Origin: Plazaster borealis
Lineage: Eukaryota; Echinodermata; Asteroidea; Forcipulatida; Labidiasteridae
Reading direction: 5' to 3'
Length of the DNA: 64,000 bases
Assembly: GCA_021014325.1 (NCBI GenBank)
Contig: CM037472.1
Coordinates: 1-64,000, forward strand
Shown: positions 11,487 through 22,589 of the stretch, piece after piece
How the letters are laid out: the number at the start of each line of letters is the position of its first letter
Numbering within the stretch: the first letter of the stretch is position 1
The notes under the pieces: generated by a model
The model's input: the letters and a program-made list of their open reading frames with translations, nothing else
Database searches by the model: none
Told to the model about the DNA's origin: nothing
Made by a program: the position numbers and the translations under genes

Positions 11487-11713
11487 ATAAGGAGTAACTA
11501 TAAATATTAATTTGCGGGTACAACCATGTGTAAAATCTCTTTTGTGGGAGTGGTGGCTCTGAAAAGAGCTGTTGTGGCCTCGAAGACGAGCATAGTATTC
11601 TGTTCGAAAAGTCAAGACCGCACCGGCTCTTTTCAGAGCCACCACTCCCACAAAAGAGATTTTACACATGGTTGTACCCGCAAGTTTACTACTTATTTAT
11701 AGTTACTCCTTAT
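11487..11713. repeat. 227-bp inverted repeat carrying histone-type 3' stem-loops
   Basis: Arms 11,487-11,570 and 11,625-11,713 are near-perfect complements around a 54-nt centre. Each arm carries the histone mRNA 3' hairpin: GGCTCTTTTCAGAGCC at 11,625-11,640 (+) and AGCTCTTTTCAGAGCC at 11,555-11,570 (-). Each is followed by ACCACTCCCACAAAAGAG, which resembles the ACCA tail and purine-rich downstream element. In replication-dependent histone mRNAs this hairpin binds SLBP and directs 3' cleavage. No histone coding sequence could be recognised in the centre. The copy at 27,027-27,253 is almost identical. Confidence 0.8.
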
Positions 11714-11814
11714 GCATTAAAAGATGTCTAGCCTGAGAAACAAAGTCACATGGGACAGGATTTCTTCTGTTTAGTTATTTTCATGAACTCATTATTTTGT
11801 TTTCCCACTTACAG

Positions 11815-11893
11815 TAAGGACATACGTTGACCAGTGCAGTTACAGAGAGCTATGGCAGCAGAGGCTGAGGCTGCAAGAGAGGCCAGAGCAAAA
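11815..11893 (+). CDS. Stomatin-like exon with in-frame TGA
   Basis: Acceptor TTTCCCACTTACAG, donor GTGGGT. The split codon AT|T joins the previous exon, giving IKDIR, then TGA at 11,828-11,830, then PVQLQRAMAAEAEAAREARA K. The family has leucine where the TGA stands (RLPVQLQ). The same TGA occurs in the second copy of the locus (27,368-27,370), so it is not a random read error in one contig. In this contig no downstream last exon follows; the sequence jumps into flanking DNA at 13,668. Confidence 0.85.
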
Positions 11894-12639
11894 GTGGGTT
11901 TTAGTTTTTACGCTTCCTTCATCAGCTAAAGTCAAAGATTTGAAAGAACTTGACTATCTGATTGTTCACCTGATCAAGTTAAAGACTTGCTTTTGAGCCA
12001 TGTTGTACTGCATACCCAGAGTATATTTTTAAAGGAGAGATGTTTGCCCTGTGTCTTTAAGAAATTCCAATAGACCTTGCAAGTCTCATGTACAGTGCTT
12101 TAACCCGTGAATGAGACAATTTTATGCACCTTATAGGTCCCAATGTTCCAATACGCGTGAGACTTGCACAGTGTCACAAAGCCGGGTGTTGCGGACTTGC
12201 AGTGGACTTGCGGTGTGTCTTTAGCCCCCACCTCCACTGAACCCTATCAAGGCAGCGTTGCCACCGTCTCTAGCTCCAATAATGGGAGCCCTGAAATATT
12301 ATGCAAAATACTCATAAATACTACAGGTTCGGCTGAGTAACTTTTCCTCACTTATTGTAATACAGAAACAGAAACTTTCCCACAGTTTTACACCGAAAAA
12401 CTAATAAGCTGATTCAAAAACAGGCAATCTTGAAAGGTTTCTTTCCTCCTGTGTTTATCTCAAAATAAATCATTATAACGTTCTTTATAGAAACAATGGA
12501 AAATACAATAACTTACAGTTTCGGCGAGATTTCACTACTTCAAACTGGCTCCCCTTAGAAGTGTATATAGCAGGTTTCTCCAGATTTTTGACTGTTAGTT
12601 GTTTGCTTGCTTGCATCAATAAAATTAACCTAAAGACTT
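11894..12639. other. Intron sequence, no gene
   Basis: Intronic DNA shared with 27,440-27,985 up to about 12,440; beyond that the two copies differ. It contains the 72-bp motif starting TGTCACAAAGCCGGGTGTTG at 12,172, which in the other copy occurs twice, on either side of the tRNA-like array. Confidence 0.6.
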
Positions 12640-13668
12640 AATAGATGTTAAATTTGCATCGGGATAAAGAATATTATATTTGGTTTTTTACCCGTACACC
12701 GATGTGTGTAAAGCACTGTATACTCAGTACTTTCCCGAGTCCTGTGAAAAAAATCACAGGCATATTACTCGGGTGGGATTCGAACCCACGACCTTTGCAA
12801 TTCTAGAGCAGATGTCTTACCAACTAGACCACCGAGATTGCCCGGTAGCTAGAGGCAGTTCGAATCCTATATTTTAGCAGCGGGGACCGCGACAATTTAA
12901 TAGATGTTAAATTTGCATCGGGGATAAAGAATATTATATTTGGTTTTTTACCCGTACACCGATGTGTGTAAAGCACTTTAAACTCAGTAAAATATAGGAT
13001 TCGAACTGCCTCTAGCTACCGGGCAATCTCGGTGGTCTAGTTGGTAAGACATCTGCTCTAGAATTGCAAAGGTCGTGGGTTCGAATCCCACCCGAGTAAT
13101 ATGCCTGTGATTTTTTTCACAGGACTCGGGAAAGTACTGAGTATACAGTGCTTTACACACATCGGTGTACGGGTAAAAAACCAAATATAATATTCTTTAT
13201 CCCCGATGCAAATTTAACATCTATTAAATTGTCGCGGTCCTTGCTGCTAAAATATAGGATTCGAACTGCCTCTAGCTACCGGGCAATCTCGGAGGTCTAG
13301 TTGGTAAGACATCTGCTCTAGAATTGCAAAGGTCGTGGGTTCGAATCCCACCCGAGTAATATGCCTGTGATTTTTTTCACAGGACTCGGGAAAGTACTGA
13401 GTATACAGTGCTTTACACACATCGGTGTACGGGTAAAAACCAAATATAATATTCTTTATCCCGATGCAAATTTAACATCTATTAAATTGTCATGTCCCCG
13501 CTGCTAAAATATAGGATTCGAACTGCCTCTAGCTACCGGGCAATCTCGGAGGTCTAGTTGGTAAGACATCTGCTCTAGAATTGCAAAGGTCGTGGGTTCG
13601 AATCCCACCCGAGTAATATGCCTGTGATTTTTTTCACAGGACTCCGGAAAGTACTGAGTATACAGTGC
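12640..13668. repeat. Short tRNA-like repeat array with an orientation switch
   Basis: Roughly one and a half units on the minus strand (12,640-12,984) are followed by about two and a half units on the plus strand (12,985-13,668). Units match those of the 27,988-35,822 array at very high identity. The tRNA-like bodies are at about 12,765-12,840 (-), 13,027-13,100 (+), 13,287-13,360 (+) and 13,546-13,620 (+). The last unit breaks off at CAGTGCTT and is joined directly to GTCTGACTCCC, which in the second copy lies downstream of the last stomatin exon. Confidence 0.85.
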
Positions 13669-14225
13669 TTGTCTGACTCCCACCTCTGAAGTAAAGTTTG
13701 TCCAAGGTGGAAATTAATTTGAATAAGGGGACGTGCCAATCTGCAGAGGGACCAAAATATCGGTTGGTAACTCAAGTCATCAGCTCACAATGTGAAATTC
13801 ACACAAAGGACAAAAATCTTCTTGTTTTTATTTATTAATTATTGTGTTGTTTTTTGTTTTTTATTTGGTAGACAGGCTATACACATTGTTTGTATTTTGT
13901 GCCATCAATTTGTTTACCCTTTTTTTTGGGGGGGGGTATCCTATTGCCTGCTTCCATCCTGCAATTTGTAGGTTCAGCACATCATAAATTGCCATTTTTG
14001 ATAAATTGCCATTTTTGATAAAAATATAAAACGACTTTGTCATTACCACATCTGTGCTAAGGTTCACTTGAAGATCTGTACAATGCAACGATTCATCCTC
14101 AATACATTTTAGAACCAAATCACCATTTTGACTAAGTTTGGTACATCATCAGCAAACTCTAGTGTTGAAGTACAAACAATGTCATTTAATTTGTGGAGTC
14201 TGCCTTTCTCTTTTTACAGTTTTTT
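13669..14225. other. Stomatin 3' flank (shared with 39,693-40,247)
   Basis: Non-coding. It matches 39,693-40,247 nearly base for base; the differences are homopolymer lengths (for example the G-run at 13,928) and scattered substitutions. No exon was seen. Confidence 0.6.
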
Positions 14226-14840
14226 TTTTTTCAATTCAATTCAATAATACGTTTATTCCATACTCTTGTTGAACAAAAAAAGAACAATTGTGAGAATTAA
14301 ACAGTACATAGAAATGTAAGAAAATCTGAAGCGCATTAAATTAAACAGAAACAATATAATCTAAAGTAAATAATAATAAATAACTAGGAATTAACTATGT
14401 ACAAGAGAGGAGCGAGAGCATTAGGCTGTTAGAGTAAGCCGCGGCTTGTAGACAACAGCCTTTATACAGACAAACAAACAACAAACAAACAAACAGCGAA
14501 GAAGAAACAAGGACAAGACAAACACACAATGACAAAACAAAATGCTGACGAGAAAATACAAAAAATATTAAACCAGGCTAAGTGAAGGCAGAAGTAAATA
14601 GATAAGTGGAGAGAAAAGCTATGTTACATAGTGGGAGAGGAGGACTCTTTTGTATGAGATCTTAAATCGACCCACGGACGGCATTGTTCTTAAATCGCTA
14701 GAGATAGCATTCCAAAGACGTGGACCAGTGAATCGAAAGGTGTTGCTAGAGTACAGGGTGCGGGTGAAAGGAAGAAACAGGTTATTAAGGGATCTGGTTG
14801 AGTAATCATGAATAAGTAATTGAGTAATCATGAATTTCAT
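14226..14840 (-). pseudogene. LINE 3' fragment with RT C-terminus and A-rich tail
   Basis: Minus strand open frame 14,840-14,619 contains FTRTLYSSNTFRFTGPRLWN and FKISYKRVLLSH, the C-terminal tail of a LINE polymerase, followed by about 390 bp of 3' UTR and a tail of TTGAA repeats ending in oligo-A (seen as oligo-T at 14,218-14,231). It is 5'-truncated. The second copy (40,248-40,780) is cut shorter. Confidence 0.75.
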
Positions 14841-16640
14841 GAACCGACGTGTTTTTGTTTGAGGATGTTAAATGTGTATTCAAATTTTGACACGACGGTC
14901 ATGGTTAAGTATGTGTACATCATGTGCTTCAAAAGAAAGTTTTCTTTCTTGCTTAAGTGCCATTATACTTCACTTTTTACTTTTAAAAATCTGAAGTGAA
15001 ATTACTGTTGAGAGGAAAGGTACAATATTGGTTTTCAAAATTAGGAGCGTTTTCACAGCCTTGTTTCATAATTTCTTCAAAGTTCACAATTTCTCTAATC
15101 ACTGAACAATCCTGTTTGTCAAAAAAATGCCATGGATATCTCCGGTTATTCTATTTGTATAGAAAGAGATGCCAAACAATTTGTTTGTTTAAAGCTTTGT
15201 AAAATTTGGCCAGATGGTATTAATTGCGTGGAAAAATTATTTCAGACAGCCCTTTTAAAATATAACACTATAGCTGTGAAATTTTGGTGTATACCAGGTG
15301 CTCACGTCTATCCAACTACCTTTTGGAATTTTTCTCTTTAAATTGTTTTCTGCTGGCTGGCATTTTCTTATATTTTATACACATCCATAAAAAGTTACCA
15401 TTAATCTTAAATACCTCTAGTGGTTGTTTTTACAAGAAATTATGTTGACTGCAGGAGGGTATTTAGGGAAACAATGAAACCAATATGTTTGATTAGCAAT
15501 TTTAAAACTTGATTCCCTTCTAAGTGGTGTTTGATTCCCTTCTGTTTTTGATTCATGCTCCTCATTACTATTAATTTAAAATTTAGTTTCTCATTACCTC
15601 AATCCCACCCCCCAAAAAAAAAATAAATAAATAAATAAATAAAATAAAATAAAATAAACATTCCTCATGTTGTACCTTTCCTTTAAGTTTAATGTTGATT
15701 GATATGTAGAACTAGTACTGAAAGTTTTGTGTAGCATTTCCAGTCTTATAGATTTATCTTCGTTATCCCACCAACATGTTGTTGAGTCCCAATCCATCAG
15801 TACTTAGTCAGATGAAAACAGACATCCAAGCTGGGTTAGGACAAACCCCATGGAAAGAATTCTCCATTCTGAAATAACGTTTACATAACAATACATTCTT
15901 GTCGTATTGTTTAACAACCTAATAATGGATATTTATTTGATTTAGATTTGTTTTAATTTTTTAATCAGTACTTAAATTCCATCTTTATTGAAACAGAGTA
16001 AGTTTATTCCATAATATCACAATTTGTTGACTTTTTAAATCACTTAAGTTCATCCTTTTCTTTTCTATCAATATCACTATTCTTTGTAATCATGTCACTT
16101 TGTGTGTATAGGGAGTTGTGGGTCTAACCTATGAAAATTAGCAGATAATTGAGACAATATTTTCATCACAAAACTCTCAGAAATTGGTAACAAATGTAAG
16201 AAGAATTTATTGAAAAACCTTTTCATCCAAGTTTGTTAAGCAATACAGGTACTTTCCTTCATATCTCTTCTCAAAAAAATATTTCAATTTCCTGCATCTG
16301 TTCTTGTGATTTTAAAATTGTACTCAACTTAATGGCCATTTGTATTTAAACCAGTAATTTAACCTACCATGTACTTTTTTAAAGAAACTTTTAAAAGGTA
16401 CTTGTATAACAACAACTTGTATCCTGTCTGTGTAGTAATAATAAAGGTATAAAAAATATTAATTTATTACTATTCTATGGGCCACTGATTCAAAGTTATT
16501 AGTTGAATGTTCTGTAGACACAAACAAATATTTATTATGTAAGTTTCTTCTGTTATGAATTAATCATAGAAATTGAATATGGAGAACTTGAATATCAGAT
16601 CAGTATCGGAGCAAGTCTTGGTGCAAGACATTCGTACGTT
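14841..16640. other. No gene; includes 1.15 kb absent from the second copy
   Basis: AT-rich non-coding sequence with an A-rich AAATAAATAAATAAATAAA run near 15,620. Positions about 14,754-15,906 have no counterpart in the second copy, where GAGTA at 40,780 joins directly to TTGTTTAACAACC. The rest is shared with about 40,780-41,528. Confidence 0.6.
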
Positions 16641-16820
16641 ATAGACCTTTATCATAGTGGGGCCATCTTGATTTTCTCCCATTCAAATCAATGTAACCAA
16701 ACCGAGGCTGGAAGGCAAAATAGTCTGGTTCCTTTTTCAGTGCAATGAATGTTACCATTCATTGCTGTTATTGGATAAAGGGAACATGACCAAGATGGTG
16801 GCAGCGTGATAAAGGTCTAT
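16641..16820. mobile_element. MITE with ATAGACCTTTATCA termini
   Basis: The left end ATAGACCTTTATCA and the right end TGATAAAGGTCTAT are perfect complements, and the next block (GGCCATCTTG / CAAGATGG) pairs as well. The element is 180 bp and has no coding capacity. The second copy is at 41,529-41,708. Confidence 0.8.
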
Positions 16821-17374
16821 TGTTATTAGTGATTCAGCTATGCATACGCGGCACCACGATTTCAATAGTTTCAATAATTTAAGTTTTCATAACATCACTC
16901 GATGTTGTTTGATGGTTCGGATAGGGGGAATTGCAAAAATCGAGTGATAAAGAACTTCATCGGAGCAAGTTGCATTTGGGAAAATTCGCTTTTTGGCTGA
17001 ATGGCGTTTAATGAATTTAAAGTATTTGAAATAAGGAATCGTTAAACAGTTTGGTTATAATTTCAATTAGAGATATATGGATTAGTATATGGATGGGTAT
17101 ATTTTGTATATTTCTAACTGCTATTTTCTAGAATTATTCTTACAATCTTAGCGCAATGTGTTTAGTTCTAAGCTAAACAAAAATAATTTGCTAATGTTAT
17201 TACAGAACCAGTTATGGTGCTTTCAGGTTTTGCTCTCCTTGATAAATTTGTGTTTAAAAAAATTCCTTTGATTCTCTTGTGAATCAAGATATTGCCCCCT
17301 TGCAATGACACCACATGCGGCTACGCTCTCCCCGTGGCTTGTCATCTTGGGAGTCAAATTGCATGTAAAGATAT

Positions 17375-17594
17375 GGGCGCAGTTTCATAAAGCCTGTAAG
17401 CACAAAAACTTGCTAAGCACAAAAAAATCAGGCTTAGCAGAACCAGGTTACCGGTGAAAATGCCACAAAGTTTGCATTGTGGTAGCTGGTACCCCACTCA
17501 TTTATTTATTTGTTTAAAAATAAAATTGCTCAGTGCGATGAACAAGTTTTCTTGGCAGTATTTTCTGCTAAGCAGCTTTATGAAGTTTGGCCCT
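17375..17594. mobile_element. MITE, GGGCxCAxTTTCATAAAGC family
   Basis: Begins GGGCGCAGTTTCATAAAGCC and ends CTTTATGAAGTTTGGCCC, which is the near complement. Internal AAGCACAAAAACTTGCTAAG and TTTTCTGCTAAGCAGC also pair imperfectly. Second copy at 42,259-42,479. Confidence 0.75.
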
Positions 17595-17665
17595 GTGAGC
17601 ATGTTAACACCTGCACATCTCCTAAATGGTGCCCTCTACAGTAACGTAACACACAGGGAATCTTA

Positions 17666-17811
17666 GGCCGTATCCGAATTGGCGGCTACAATTACGGCTA
17701 CGTCTAGTCGACTGTTGCCAAGGGTGGTGCAAGGATGTCCTATAGTTCAACGCATGATGTCGCAGAAATCTAGCCGTAGCTGTAGCTGTAGCCGTCAATT
17801 CGTACACGACC
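17666..17811. mobile_element. MITE, GGCCGTATCCGAATTGGCGG family
   Basis: The left end GGCCGTATCCGAATTGGCGG is the near complement of the right end (GCCGTCAATTCGTACACGACC), with repeated GTAGCTGTAGC sequence just inside. Related copies are at 42,551-42,696 (second locus copy) and 59,491-59,628. Confidence 0.75.
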
Positions 17812-17859
17812 TAACTTCCAAAAGGGCATAGCCAAGATGTATTGTTGTGATTGGGTCAT

Positions 17860-18050
17860 GGCCCAATTTCATAAAGCCTGTAAGCACGAAAACTTGACAA
17901 GCACGGAAAAATCTTGCTTAGCTGGAATGGGTTGCAGCCGAAATTTCAAAGAGTTGACATTGTTGACACTGGTTCCCACCTCAATTATTTGCTTAACAGA
18001 GAAATTTGCTCAGCAGTATTTTCTGCTTAACGACTTTATGACATTGGGCC
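17860..18050. mobile_element. MITE, GGCCCAATTTCATAAAGC family, second insertion
   Basis: Begins GGCCCAATTTCATAAAGCC and ends CTTTATGACATTGGGCC. It is clearly related to 17,375-17,594 but more diverged from it than the two locus copies are from each other. The counterpart is at 42,745-42,935. Confidence 0.75.
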
Positions 18051-19020
18051 ATGGTCAAAGGTAGCATTTTGGACAAGATACTACCATAAGGTAAAATTGT
18101 AGTTTTTAAAGTCTATTTAAAATATCTAAGAAACCTTTTGTTAACTTATTTTAGTTCATCTGTGTATACTTTATACTTTACTATTAGATGTGTTTAAATG
18201 TTAACTTGGGGCTTAATAAATGATTTACAAACTTGTGGAAATGATATTTACTACACTTTTCCACAGAATGTTATAAAATAATTTATTAGGCTGGCCTATA
18301 AGGCAATCTTATTTTTGAATTTGTTGGGTTTTGTTGTTTGGTTTTTTGTATACACAAATCCTATTTCATCCATGAGGTCAAAATGCAATTAAGTTCACTG
18401 CTCACAAGTGTCTGTGCGGTTATGTGCAATCGTTGAAAACAAAAAAACAAAATATATCAGGAATAATATTTTAAGGATTACAAAAATGCGAAAGTATTTT
18501 TAAACGTATCTACTGATGAAATTATTCACTAATGTAACCCTTCTTTCGGAATTTTGTAGTTTCCCTTTACTACATAACAATACAATATAAATTCAAGATC
18601 TGATCGTGGTATTTAAGTTGAAATTTATAAAATTTCCTACTTTTTTTCTAAAAGCATTGACAAATCTAATAACAGCAACAAATTATGTAAATCCTATTTC
18701 ATTTTAAAAGAATTAGTGTGTACTCTCTGGTTTAATGAAAATTCCAAATATTGATGACATATTTCTGTAAATATAATTTATGTATTTGTACGAAAGTAGA
18801 ACTTGACTGTAGTGTTAATTGAAAAGTCATAAAGAATGATTTAGTTTGGCTGTAATTTATTGATTAATTCAATAAATATATTAATCATAGACCTTGCTTC
18901 TTGGTGATGTGTATTTGTTTCGCTGTGCATTGAGATTTCAAATGTGCATTTCGCTGTGCAAAAAGAAAATTGTATTATTAAAAAAACGGAAATATTCGTT
19001 CCCCTCAAATCGTAAGGTTT
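18051..19020. other. No gene; shared with 42,936-43,905
   Basis: AT-rich non-coding DNA. No exon, no element with clear ends. Confidence 0.5.
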
Positions 19021-19143
19021 TCTTTCAATCAATCAATCAATCAATTAATCATTCAATCAATCAATCACTCAATCAATAAGTCAATCAATCAATCAATCAA
19101 TCTATCAATCAACCAGCCAATCAATTAATCAATCAATCAATCA
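19021..19143. repeat. (ATCA)n microsatellite
   Basis: Tetranucleotide ATCA/TCAA repeat with interruptions. The counterpart at about 43,908-44,041 differs in length and interruptions, so the locus is length-variable. Confidence 0.9.
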
Positions 19144-20989
19144 TAACCAGTAACATAGCACAGGTATCCATTTAAAAATAATGTTCAAAGGTACTTTGAC
19201 CCCAACAAATACATTACATAGAAAATGATTTAAGAGTAGGCCTACAAATGAGTTTTCAACTGGTAATGTTGCTGATAAACTATATAATAAAGAACAGATA
19301 AAGTCCTACTGAGCTGATATCGTAAGACCTGCTTCAAAAAAGCTTTGTCTTCGAAATTAAATGTAAGATACAGTATTAGTTGTATCGGCAGAAGTTTCGC
19401 ATACAACAGAACATAAAGACAGTGATTTAATGAGATGAATTTGTCCTTCTGGAACTTGTCCGGCGATTGGCTCAAAGATTGTCCTCATTTGCATAACAAC
19501 AGGCTTACTTATCTCAGCATTTTTGTCCATTTTACACGAAACCGGTTGTAACATTTTACCAAATAAATACAGTGTTGTTTTGGGGGTTTAATTGAACCAG
19601 GAAAGTAAATAGATTTATTAAATATATGTAGTAATGACGGTGGTGAAAGTTTAGTTTAATAAATTATGAACGAGGCTGAGCGGCATCTTCGAACGAACAC
19701 ACACACACACACAACATACACTGCGGAAAGTCTAGTCGTCTGCATCGTCTGCATAGTTTAATGTTGTAACGTTACTGCCAAAGTTTGACAGACAAACCTG
19801 TTGGATTCTTTCATGGAAGAGAAAGATTTATGTTGGTAAGTAAAGCAACATTTTTTCTCAATTGAACTGCAACTATAATTTGAAAATTTCATGTGACTCC
19901 GCAAGCCAATGCAATGGTTAATCGTCCGTAAATGCCCGTTAAGTCCGTGACTCTTTCTAGCACTAGCGTAGCCCAGGTTGGACTCCTCCGTTGCATCAAC
20001 GCGACGGAGTCGAGTCCAGGGTATAAATCAAAGGTCCCGTAGCATTGCGACAAAATTTACACTTCAAAGTTTTCATATTTTTACCTTATTGAGGAAGCTG
20101 AACTTTTACTCACATGTTCAATCATGTTCCTTGTAGTTGTACTTGTAGCCGGAACTCCATGGAGGCCGGTTTGAAAATTGTTGAATTTTCTCCTTTAAAT
20201 TGATGTTATTATTAATTGTGAAAATATATTGACATTTATGGCTCCATCACTGCACGTCATAAACCAAGAGCTTGTAAAGGCTAACGCGCATGTGCGAGTT
20301 TTGTATATGCATAGCAACCACTGTTGAGTCATCCATCAATTTTGGCCGAAAACCGCTATATATATTTTACATTATAGTACACACGCACGTGTATATCCGA
20401 TCATTCCTCCATGATCCGATTAAGCAAGCACCGTGACCATGCGTGACGAGAATGAAAACAAACACGCCCACAAATGAAACGCCCATGTCGGGTTGCTATG
20501 CATTTCGTACATGCGCATATGATTTTACACGGTCGAGCGGTACACATGTACATGATGGCTAAAAATCACAGTGCAGAACTCCGACATATTTTTGGAAATA
20601 ATCTCACCCATGGATATATTTGTTAGTTGTGAACTCATCCAAAGTGTAGTAAATGTCACCAAGAATATATGAGCGGAATTCCAGCTTCTCAAATAAGGTA
20701 AAAATAGGAAAAAATTGTGGTCAAATTTGTGTTCACATTGCAAAGAAGCTTTATACCAGTCAGTGGCACTGACTGACGTCCTACCAGGGCTAGCACGTAG
20801 CACTACTTTAACTTTTACTACCTACAGTCTAGGTCGACCGGCGACTACACGGCCGGGCAGACGTACCCGCATCCCCACCACCCGCGTGGCCGTACGTCCA
20901 CCCGCAGTCTTGGTTCCAAGACGGTCCAGTTGTGTAGTCACAAAAACCTAATCGCTATCTAAACCGCTATCACCCCACAAAACACTTGC
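19144..20989. other. No gene; end of the duplicated segment lies at about 19,735
   Basis: Sequence up to TCTAGT near 19,735 is shared with the end of the second copy (44,696). A CA repeat lies near 19,700. GC-rich DNA at 20,820-20,900 and the block at about 20,905-20,975 look transposon-derived: the latter is the complement of 51,793-51,870. Confidence 0.5.
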
Positions 20990-21146
20990 CACTAGAAGGC
21001 GCTATCATTCATGTAACTGCTATCACACCACGAACCAACCTCGTCCCCATGGTTTACTTTATTTCCTACCATGGGGACGAGGTTGACCACGAACCCTGCG
21101 GTTTGTGATGTGATAGCAGTTACATAAATGATAGCGCCCTCTAGTG
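20990..21146. repeat. Foldback MITE forming a 157-bp hairpin
   Basis: CACTAGAAGGCGCTATCATT at the left pairs with the right end ATGATAGCGCCCTCTAGTG. Around the centre CCTCGTCCCCATGGT pairs with ACCATGGGGACGAGG across a short AT loop. GTAACTGCTATCACA / TGTGATAGCAGTTAC also pair. It looks like two nested inverted-repeat elements. Confidence 0.8.
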
Positions 21147-21801
21147 ACGATTAGTTCGTGGCTCTCCCAGGAACCACAGTTGATGTTTACCTAAAAGCAT
21201 TTAGTTGACAGTATATTGAACAAACAATGTGTGCATGGCTGACGGCACGGCGCATAAAATACATCCCAATTCTTACACGGCATGTCTGTATGGATGTGCT
21301 TGCATTGTTAACCTCTTGGACCAGTCATCATACCGCACTTTCTCTGGAAAAGCACATTTTCCGTGAAGGCAATTTATAGCTGGAGATAATTCTAGGCATT
21401 GACTTAAAACCTGTAAGAAAGTTCAAGATGAATTTTGTCTCAGTATTGCGTGAGTATTGTCGTTGACGTTTGCATCTACCCGGGCGCTAAAGCCCGGGTC
21501 ATACTTCATGCCAATGCTAATGCGAAATTTTCACAAATTCGCAACGAACAGTTCCCTTCCAAGGTCTACCACCAGCGGGGTTTACACCAAGTACGGGAGC
21601 TGACACCTCGTCGCCTTGCCCAAATTCTGGACAATGACATTTGCCCCAAAACCGGACAAGCATTTCAATAACATTAAATTTTTCCAAATTTTTCCGGATG
21701 TTTTCTTTTCGTCCACTCTCATCCATGAATTGAGGACTAAACACAAAATATGGATCTGGGTGTTTTGACTGAGCTTTCTGATTTGTCTATCTTGTTGACA
21801 G
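21147..21801. other. No gene before the CHD1L-type exon
   Basis: No helicase exon is visible here. GCGCTAAAGCCCGGGTCATAC and nearby GC-rich sequence at about 21,480-21,660 look like a transposon fragment despite a 78-codon open frame. Confidence 0.4.
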
Positions 21802-21998
21802 GGAGGCATTGTGGGCATCCAATGACTGCGAGTCGGCTAACATCGCCAAGGAAACAGACGAGGAAGATGAAGATGAAGAAGAGGACACTTTGATGCTGGA
21901 AGATGACAATGACGTCACAGCCATCCAGTACGTCAGCGGGGACGTCACTCAGCCGATAAATACTGGGGACAGTGACGCCTTTGTTGTACATTGTGTGG
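21802..21998 (+). CDS. CHD1L: CHD1L/ALC1-like exon: acidic linker and start of macro domain
   Basis: Acceptor CTTGTTGACAG, donor GTGAGT; the exon enters with one base of a split codon and leaves in phase 1. It encodes EALWASNDCESANIAKE, an acidic stretch (DEEDEDEEED), then DDNDVTAIQYVSGDVTQP and SDAFVVHCV. The acidic linker followed by YVSGDVTxP and a-VHCVDDSG-type sequence is diagnostic of the C-terminal macro domain of CHD1L (ALC1), a SNF2-family chromatin remodeller that is activated when this domain binds poly(ADP-ribose) at DNA breaks. The SNF2 ATPase exons expected upstream were not found anywhere in the window. Confidence 0.85.
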
Positions 21999-22000
21999 GT

Positions 22001-22545
22001 GAGTCTATCAAGATCCAAACTAGACTTGTGGACAAGTCGTTAAATTTTTGTCGTGGTGATAGCAAAACAACCCTCTCACAACTATGACCTGTGAGAAACT
22101 TCAAGACGATGTGTCCGAGGCACGGCTATTACCACAACAGATTTTAACAACTTGTCCACAAATCTAGATCCAAACTGAAATTGGAATAAAAAACTGACAG
22201 TCTGGTTTCACAAGTGGTTAAATTGGAGCGTAGTGGTGAGAGCAGTAGTCTCCTGCGAACGAGCAGTCTCGCAAGATAGTTGCGAGAGAGCCGTTTCGCT
22301 ACCACCTTGAAAGAAATTTAACAACTTGTCCACAAGTCTAGATCCAAACTGAAATTGGAATAAAAAACTGACAGTCTGGTTTCACAAGTCGTTAAATTGG
22401 ACCGTACTATTTACAGCAGTAGTCTCCCGCGAACAAGCAGTCTCGCAAGATAGTTGCGAGAGAGCCGTTTTGCTACCACCGGGACAGAAATTTAACAACT
22501 TGTTCACAAGTCTAGCTCCAAACTGAAATTACTGACAGCGGGCCC
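22001..22545. repeat. Tandem and inverted repeats just after the CHD1L splice donor
   Basis: CTAGACTTGTGGACAAGTCG at 22,020 is complementary to AACTTGTCCACAAATCTAG at 22,150, forming an inverted-repeat element. The block AACTGAAATTGGAATAAAAA recurs at about 22,174 and 22,350, and a shorter version at about 22,518, so a unit of about 170-176 bp is repeated head to tail. Each unit includes CAGTCTCGCAAGATAGTTGC and GAGAGAGCCGTTT. Confidence 0.7.
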
Positions 22546-22589
22546 ATTTTAAAGGAAAAAGTACATAAGTAAATGAATTCCAGTGGGTA

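Noticed and set aside
11571..11624. Histone H4 C-terminal coding remnant in the centre of the stem-loop element
   Set aside because: AAGTCAAGACCGCACC loosely resembles an H4 end but frame and stop do not fit; too short to call.
21435..21671. 78-codon frame before the CHD1L exons, as a possible extra exon
   Set aside because: GC-rich repeat-like sequence, no helicase similarity, no fitting splice sites.
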